Shown: positions 6,781-9,931 of the stretch, piece by piece
Numbering within the stretch: position 1 is the stretch's first letter
Layout of the letters: the number at the start of each line of letters is the position of its first letter
DNA from: Caryophanales bacterium
GTDB lineage: Bacteria; Bacillota_I; Bacilli_A; RFN20; CAG-826
Reading direction: 5' to 3'
Assembly (NCBI GenBank): GCA_028726925.1
Contig: JAQYPI010000009.1
Coordinates: 1 to 9,931, forward strand
Length of the DNA: 9,931 nt
Notes under the pieces: generated by a model
Told to the model about the DNA's origin: nothing
Databases searched by the model: none
The model's input: only the letters and a program-made list of their open reading frames with translations
Program-made: the position numbers and the translations under genes

Positions 6781-8582
6781 GCCCGAACCCAAGAATGCAG
6801 GTCCGCGAGAAGATGGACCCCAAGGCGCTCAAGCACTTGATCGCCGACACCAAGAAATATTGGCCCCTCATCGTCGTTTCCGTCATCCTTTGCCTTATCT
6901 CCTGCGTGCTGCAGGTCATCGCCCCGACCGTCCTCGGGGAGATTTCCCAGGCCCTCGCGGACGCGGCTTTCGCCCCGGCCACCCTCGACCTCGACTACAT
7001 CATGCACCGGGTCTACGTGCTCGCGGCGGTCTATGGGGTGATCGCGATCCTTAGCTACCTATCCGCCTTCTGCGTCACGACCGCGGTCCAGCATTATTGC
7101 CATGCCCTTCGTCAAGGGATTGAGCGCAAGATCAATGTCTTGCCCCTTCAGTATTTCGATTCCCACGCGACCGGCGACATCATGTCCCGCGTCACCAACG
7201 ACGTTGATAGCGTCTCCCAGAACCTTGACCAGTCCATCGCCTCCATCGCGATGGCGGTGTTCATGCTCCTTGGTTCCCTCATCGCCATGTTCGTCACGAA
7301 CTGGTTCATGGCCCTCGTCGCCATCGCGACCATCCCCCTCCTCGCCCTGTTCCTGTTCTTCGAGCTCAAATTCGCCCAGCCCGCGTTCAACAAGCGCGCG
7401 ACGATGATCGGCAAGGTGAGCGGCATCGTCGAGGAGGATTATGGCGGCCAGAACGTCATCAAGCTCTTCGGCGCGGAAGCCCGCCGCAAGGCCATCTTCG
7501 ACAAGGAGAACAAGACGCTAGGCTTCACCATGTTCGTCGCCCAGGACATGGGCGGCCTCATGAACCCCACGATGAATTTCATTTCGAACATCGGCTACGC
7601 GGCCGTCCTCGTCGCCGGCGGCTTATGCGCGGTCAACGGCAAGAAATTCGGCATCGACATGGCCGTCATCACCGCCTTCTTAACCTACATCCGCCTCTTC
7701 CAGCAGCCCTTCACCATGATCGGGCAGACTCTCAACGCCCTGCAGGTCATCGGGGCCGCTTCGAGCCGCGTCCATTCCTTCCTCGCCGAGGAGGAATTAC
7801 CCGGGGAAGAAGGGAAGGAAACCTATTTCCTCGGCGAGGGGAAGAAGGACGTCCAAGGCGAAGTCGTCTTCGACCACGTGAGCTTCGGTTACGAGGAAGG
7901 GAAGGAAATCATCCACGACTTCTCCGCGACCGTGAAGCCCGGGATGAAAGTCGCGATCGTCGGCCCAACGGGCGCCGGCAAGACCACGATGGTCAACTTG
8001 CTCATGCGCTTCTACGAGATCGGCAAGGGAGAGATCCGCATCGACGGGGTGAACATCCAGGACATGACGCGTCGCGAGATCCACGAGATCTTCGGCATGG
8101 TTCTGCAAGACACCTGGGTGTTTGACGGCACCTACCGCGAGAACCTCGTCTACAACACGGAGAACGTGACGGATGATGACGTCCTCGCGGCGATCAAGGA
8201 AGCTCACCTCGTTCACTTCACCCGTTCCTTGCCTCAGGGTCTTGATTCCCATTTCGGGGAAACGAACCAGGTATCCGCGGGCCAGAAGCAGCTCATCACC
8301 ATCGCCCGCGCGATGATTCGAAAAGCCCCGCTTCTCATCCTCGACGAGGCGACCTCGAACGTCGACACCCGCACGGAAGAGAAGATCCAGGAAGCGATGG
8401 ACCGCCTCACGAAAGGAAGGACGAGCTTCGTCATCGCCCACCGCCTAAGCACGATCAAGAACGCCGACCTCATCCTCGTCATGAAGGATGGCAACATCGT
8501 CGAGCAAGGCACCCACGAATCCTTGCTCGCCGAGAACGGCTTCTACGCCGGGCTCTACAATTCCCAATTCGCCCTCGAATGA
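6777..8582 (+). CDS. ABC exporter half-transporter with catalytic ATP site (heterodimer subunit B)
   Basis: This 601-aa partner of the preceding gene has a six-helix transmembrane domain (roughly 20-330) followed by a nucleotide-binding domain. Walker A is GPTGAGKTT (396-404), Walker B ends in the intact catalytic pair Asp523-Glu524 (LILDEATSNVDTRTEE), and the switch His555 is present (IAHRLST). In contrast its signature motif is VSAGQ (499-503), with Ala for the usual first Gly. That deviant signature faces the partner's degenerate Walker site, completing the asymmetric pattern of one hydrolysing and one mostly silent site. The ATG lies in the ATGA overlap with the upstream stop, and AAGGAGG at 6760-6766 inside the upstream gene provides the ribosome-binding site, which favours coupled translation and equal stoichiometry. 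A GC-rich terminator follows the stop. The substrate is unknown. Confidence 0.95.
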   Translation: MSPNPRMQVREKMDPKALKHLIADTKKYWPLIVVSVILCLISCVLQVIAPTVLGEISQALADAAFAPATLDLDYIMHRVYVLAAVYGVIAILSYLSAFCVTTAVQHYCHALRQGIERKINVLPLQYFDSHATGDIMSRVTNDVDSVSQNLDQSIASIAMAVFMLLGSLIAMFVTNWFMALVAIATIPLLALFLFFELKFAQPAFNKRATMIGKVSGIVEEDYGGQNVIKLFGAEARRKAIFDKENKTLGFTMFVAQDMGGLMNPTMNFISNIGYAAVLVAGGLCAVNGKKFGIDMAVITAFLTYIRLFQQPFTMIGQTLNALQVIGAASSRVHSFLAEEELPGEEGKETYFLGEGKKDVQGEVVFDHVSFGYEEGKEIIHDFSATVKPGMKVAIVGPTGAGKTTMVNLLMRFYEIGKGEIRIDGVNIQDMTRREIHEIFGMVLQDTWVFDGTYRENLVYNTENVTDDDVLAAIKEAHLVHFTRSLPQGLDSHFGETNQVSAGQKQLITIARAMIRKAPLLILDEATSNVDTRTEEKIQEAMDRLTKGRTSFVIAHRLSTIKNADLILVMKDGNIVEQGTHESLLAENGFYAGLYNSQFALE

Positions 8583-8587
8583 GGCTA

Positions 8588-8615
8588 GGCCGCGGGAGAA
8601 CCGCGGCCTTTCCTT
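8588..8615 (+). terminator. Terminator of the ABC exporter operon
   Basis: Perfect 8-bp stem GGCCGCGG/CCGCGGCC with loop GAGAA, followed by TTTCCTTGTT, five bases after the second exporter gene. The T tract is interrupted but the stem is very stable. Confidence 0.85.
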
Positions 8616-8653
8616 GTTACACAAGAAGTCGTCGCGGAAGTTTCAAAAACTTG

Positions 8654-8682
8654 TTGCGGGTTTCCCCTCTCTAGTGCATAAT
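8654..8682 (+). promoter_or_regulatory. Promoter of the tRNA pair
   Basis: CATAAT (8677-8682) matches TATAAT at five of six positions, and TTGCGG lies 17 nt upstream (8654-8659). The predicted start is near 8689. A CCGC-GAAA-GCGG hairpin (8690-8701) with a GNRA tetraloop then occupies the 5' leader before the first tRNA. Confidence 0.5.
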
Positions 8683-8716
8683 ATCCGAGCCGCGAAAGCG
8701 GTGAACACATTGGGTT

Positions 8717-8792
8717 GGGACTTTAGCTCAGCTGGGAGAGCGCGTGCTTTGCAAGCATGAGGTCGTCGGTTCGATCCCGATAAGTTCCACCA
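8717..8792 (+). tRNA. tRNA-Ala, anticodon TGC
   Basis: This is a complete 76-nt tRNA including encoded CCA. The acceptor GGGACTT pairs with AAGTTCC (one G-T wobble). The D arm contains AGCTCAGCTGGGAGAGC. The anticodon stem CGTGC/GCATG encloses loop TTTGCAA with TGC at 8750-8752. The T loop is GGTTCGATCC. TGC reads GCN alanine codons. Confidence 0.96.
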
Positions 8793-8797
8793 TGAAT

Positions 8798-8874
8798 GGC
8801 TGAGTAGCCCAGTTGGTTAGAGCAACCGGCTCATACCCGGTATGTCGAGGGTTCGAGTCCCCCCTCAGCCACCA
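8798..8874 (+). tRNA. tRNA-Met (elongator), anticodon CAT
   Basis: This is a complete 77-nt tRNA with encoded CCA, five bases after tRNA-Ala. The acceptor GGCTGAG/CTCAGCC is fully paired, including position 1-72, which rules out the initiator tRNA with its unpaired first position. The anticodon stem ACCGG/CCGGT encloses CTCATAC with CAT at 8832-8834. A tRNA-Ile with modified CAT is the alternative, but the loop ending ATAC resembles elongator Met rather than the ATAA of tRNA-Ile2. Confidence 0.93.
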
Positions 8875-8885
8875 TTCGTAACCTT

Positions 8886-8909
8886 GCCCGATTCCGTCGG
8901 GCTTTTTTT
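8886..8909 (+). terminator. Terminator of the tRNA pair
   Basis: Stem GCCCGA/TCGGGC with loop TTCCG, followed by seven T, 11 nt after the tRNA-Met CCA. Confidence 0.93.
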
Positions 8910-8976
8910 AATGCTTACTTACCACCTTTTTGTGTTGCGGCGCGACTTCCGTGCCTTTCCGAGTAAGCGTATTTAA

Positions 8977-9084
8977 ATCGGCGTTCTTTCAAATTCAAAC
9001 CCGAACCGCTACCTCGAGTACGCCCTCGAGAACGTTGGGAGGAAGGCGATCTTCCCGTACTCGAAGGACCTCGAAATCCGCTAA
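8977..9084 (+). pseudogene. Possible C-terminal remnant of an unidentified protein-coding gene
   Basis: A 35-codon open stretch ends at TAA (9082-9084) and reads SNPNRYLEYALENVGRKA then IFPYSKDLEIR. It has no ATG and is bounded upstream by an in-frame TAA (8974-8976). The amino-acid composition looks protein-like and a perfect intrinsic terminator follows 27 nt later, as expected at the true end of a gene. The YLEYALE segment distantly recalls C-termini of IS66-type transposases, but the resemblance is too short to assign a family. It may equally be a chance open frame in GC-rich DNA. Confidence 0.3.
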
Positions 9085-9111
9085 TTTCCACCAAGACGGG
9101 ATTCGACCGCC

Positions 9112-9132
9112 AGGCCCAAAACGGGCCTTTTT
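9112..9132 (+). terminator. Intrinsic terminator after the coding remnant
   Basis: Perfect stem AGGCCC/GGGCCT with loop AAAAC, running into five T. It is plus-strand only. No intact plus-strand gene lies upstream after the tRNA terminator, so it probably belonged to the remnant ending at 9084. Confidence 0.8.
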
Positions 9133-9191
9133 AGAACGCCGGGGTGTTAATCAGCGACGTTGACATCTGGTCGAGGGGCTAGCGGATTAGT

Positions 9192-9245
9192 AAAAAAGGG
9201 CGCAACCCCACTTCCTAACGAACGGGAGGTTTTGTCACAGCCCTT
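9192..9245 (-). terminator. Terminator of the ASCH gene, copy 2 of the repeated hairpin
   Basis: On the minus strand the outer stem AAGGGC/GCCCTT encloses a second helix GTGAC/GTTGC (two wobble pairs) after the same bulged T as copy 1. Then comes an apical part starting AAACCTCCCGTTCGTT, and six T follow. It begins six bases after the ASCH stop codon. The apical segment matches copy 1 (3835-3887) at 15 of 16 bases, and most of the remainder aligns, although the innermost helix is less perfect here. Confidence 0.85.
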
Positions 9246-9251
9246 ATAACG

Positions 9252-9626
9252 TCAACCCCTGAGGTAGACGAATGATTGTGGTGCGCTCTTAATTCCGTAG
9301 AAGCTGAGTTCCCTTGGAGCGTCGTATGCTTTGACTTCACCAAGTCTGTAGGCGTAAGCGACCTTCCTGCCTTGGAAATACTCATCGAAGAACTCTTTGC
9401 TGATTCCCGACTGACGCTTGGTTTCGTTCCAAAGCTCCTCAGGAGGTAATTCGATGACCTCAATGATTTTTGCTTCGGCGACGACTCTTTTAACAGGAGT
9501 CGTTTCATAAATAATCAATGAGTCAACATCGCGTTTGGCGGCTTTCGTCCGGTATTCGAATTTCTTCTCGCCTGAAAGGATTTTGGCAACGTGCTCAGGG
9601 TTTATTGAGATTAGTATTTTTCTCAT
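9252..9626 (-). CDS. ASCH-domain (PUA-like fold) protein
   Basis: This is a small 124-aa protein, the size of a stand-alone ASCH domain. The start MRKILISINPEHVAKILSGEKKF and the diagnostic GxKxxExR motif at Gly19-Lys21-Glu24-Arg26 (GEKKFEYR) identify the ASCH superfamily, whose PUA-like beta-barrel is thought to bind RNA or modified nucleotides. Some members are RNA-binding coactivator domains or nucleoside amidohydrolases, and the exact role here is unknown. The ATG is preceded by AAGGAG at 7-nt spacing and overlaps the TGA of the upstream damaged gene (ATGA), so the two were co-translated. Codon and base use is visibly more AT-rich than in the GC-rich genes upstream (GAT, ATT, AAA, TTT are common), consistent with acquisition from elsewhere. 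A hairpin terminator follows immediately. Confidence 0.85.
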   Translation of the reverse strand: MRKILISINPEHVAKILSGEKKFEYRTKAAKRDVDSLIIYETTPVKRVVAEAKIIEVIELPPEELWNETKRQSGISKEFFDEYFQGRKVAYAYRLGEVKAYDAPRELSFYGIKSAPQSFVYLRG

Positions 9627-9931
9627 TGCCTCTCTCCTTCTCGAATTATTTTGTCAGCATCTTCATTCGATATGATGGTATTGATTCTGGGAGCTTCATT
9701 GCGAGTTTCATCAAAGATGCCAAGATCATACAGCCGCTTCAAGATGACTTTTTGGTCAAAAGGTTTTAGGAACAACAGCTTGATGACCGTCCGATACCTG
9801 TCGTTTCTATAGAAAGATTTTAGTTAATCGTAGGTGAAAACGCTCTTATTTTTTAACAGGCCCAGGTATTCTTACTCTGATTTTGGGTAGATTATTTATT
9901 GCAGTATCGCCATCCCCGATATCGCGGACTG
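9623..9931 (-). pseudogene. 3' part of an unrecognised gene interrupted by stop codons
   Basis: On the minus strand a 66-codon open stretch (9823 to the TGA at 9625-9623) reads as convincing protein, for example LKSFYRNDRYRTVIKL, KPFDQKVILKRLYDLGIF and IISNEDADKIIREGERQ. It overlaps the ASCH start codon by ATGA. It has no ATG and no Shine-Dalgarno-supported alternative start. The same frame continues upstream as plausible protein (EYLGLLKNKSVFTYD) but is broken by TAA at 9826-9824, 9874-9872 and 9898-9896. The simplest reading is a decayed gene, possibly also frameshifted, running in from beyond the window edge. In another frame 27 codons are open from the edge to TAA at 9848-9846, so an upstream gene ending there is an alternative for the first 80 bases. 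I do not recognise the family. Confidence 0.55.

Larger units (their letters stand above)
8910..9251. other. Gene-poor junction between tRNAs and ASCH locus
   Basis: No intact gene is visible here. The stretch holds a short C-terminal-like coding remnant (8977-9084) with its own plus-strand terminator (9112-9132), about 60 bases with no recognisable feature (9134-9191), and the minus-strand terminator of the ASCH gene (9192-9245). No direct repeat of the tRNA-Met 3' end that would mark an integration site was seen within the window. Confidence 0.6.

Noticed and set aside
7797..8441. A 214-codon minus-strand open frame opposite the ATPase domain of the second exporter gene
   Set aside because: It is antisense to strongly conserved Walker and signature motifs, and its own translation shows no domain.
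8798..8874. Initiator tRNA-fMet or tRNA-Ile2 instead of elongator Met
   Set aside because: The 1-72 pair is a normal G-C, unlike the initiator, and the anticodon loop CTCATAC fits elongator Met better than the Ile2 loop ending in ATAA.
9518..9769. An 83-codon plus-strand open frame opposite the ASCH gene and its upstream partner
   Set aside because: It is antisense to a frame with a clear domain and ATGA coupling, lacks a ribosome-binding site, and has an unremarkable composition.
9846..9929. A separate gene tail reading VRDIGDGDTAINNLPKI on the minus strand at the window edge
   Set aside because: Only 27 codons are open, all three frames are open for the first 30 bases, and no family is recognisable, so it cannot be called on its own. 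It is kept as an alternative under the pseudogene entry.

Overview
The window looks like chromosomal DNA from a fairly GC-rich member of the Bacillota (Firmicutes). The evidence is a CIRCE operator of HrcA type in front of htpG, a textbook CcpA cre site, strong AAGGAGG ribosome-binding sites, vegetative sigma-70/sigma-A style promoters, and a heterodimeric ABC exporter of the kind common in this phylum. A gut or rumen lineage near Erysipelotrichia or other Bacilli is possible, but that is a guess, because no rRNA is present.

Layout. (1) 29-1519 (-): a uracil-xanthine type NCS2 permease, preceded by a leader of about 170-190 nt that ends in an intrinsic terminator just before the ribosome-binding site, so it is probably attenuated. 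(2) 1520-1872: a divergent intergenic region holding the permease leader, a perfect cre site, and the htpG promoter with CIRCE. (3) 1873-3816 (+): htpG (Hsp90), ending in a long bidirectional hairpin terminator. (4) 3903-4787 (-): a compact DUF362 protein convergent with htpG. (5) 5041-8582 (+): two overlapping ABC half-transporter genes. Complementary losses of catalytic residues show that they form one asymmetric heterodimeric exporter. A strong terminator follows. (6) 8717-8874 (+): a tRNA-Ala(TGC) and tRNA-Met(CAT) pair with its own promoter and terminator. (7) 8910-9931: a region of different character. It has a short C-terminal-like coding remnant with its own terminator, then on the minus strand an AT-richer pair: a small ASCH-domain (PUA-like) gene and, overlapping it by ATGA, the 3' part of an unrecognised gene interrupted by stop codons. 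This resembles accessory or decaying DNA lodged next to tRNA genes.

The first 8.9 kb are ordinary housekeeping and transport genes with readable regulation. The most unusual signals are two. First, an elaborate terminator hairpin after htpG recurs, clearly related in sequence, on the opposite strand after the ASCH gene 5.3 kb away, which suggests a dispersed structured terminator family. Second, the stop-interrupted gene upstream of the ASCH gene still reads as protein across three in-frame TAA codons. I found no CRISPR array, complete insertion sequence or obviously new defence system.
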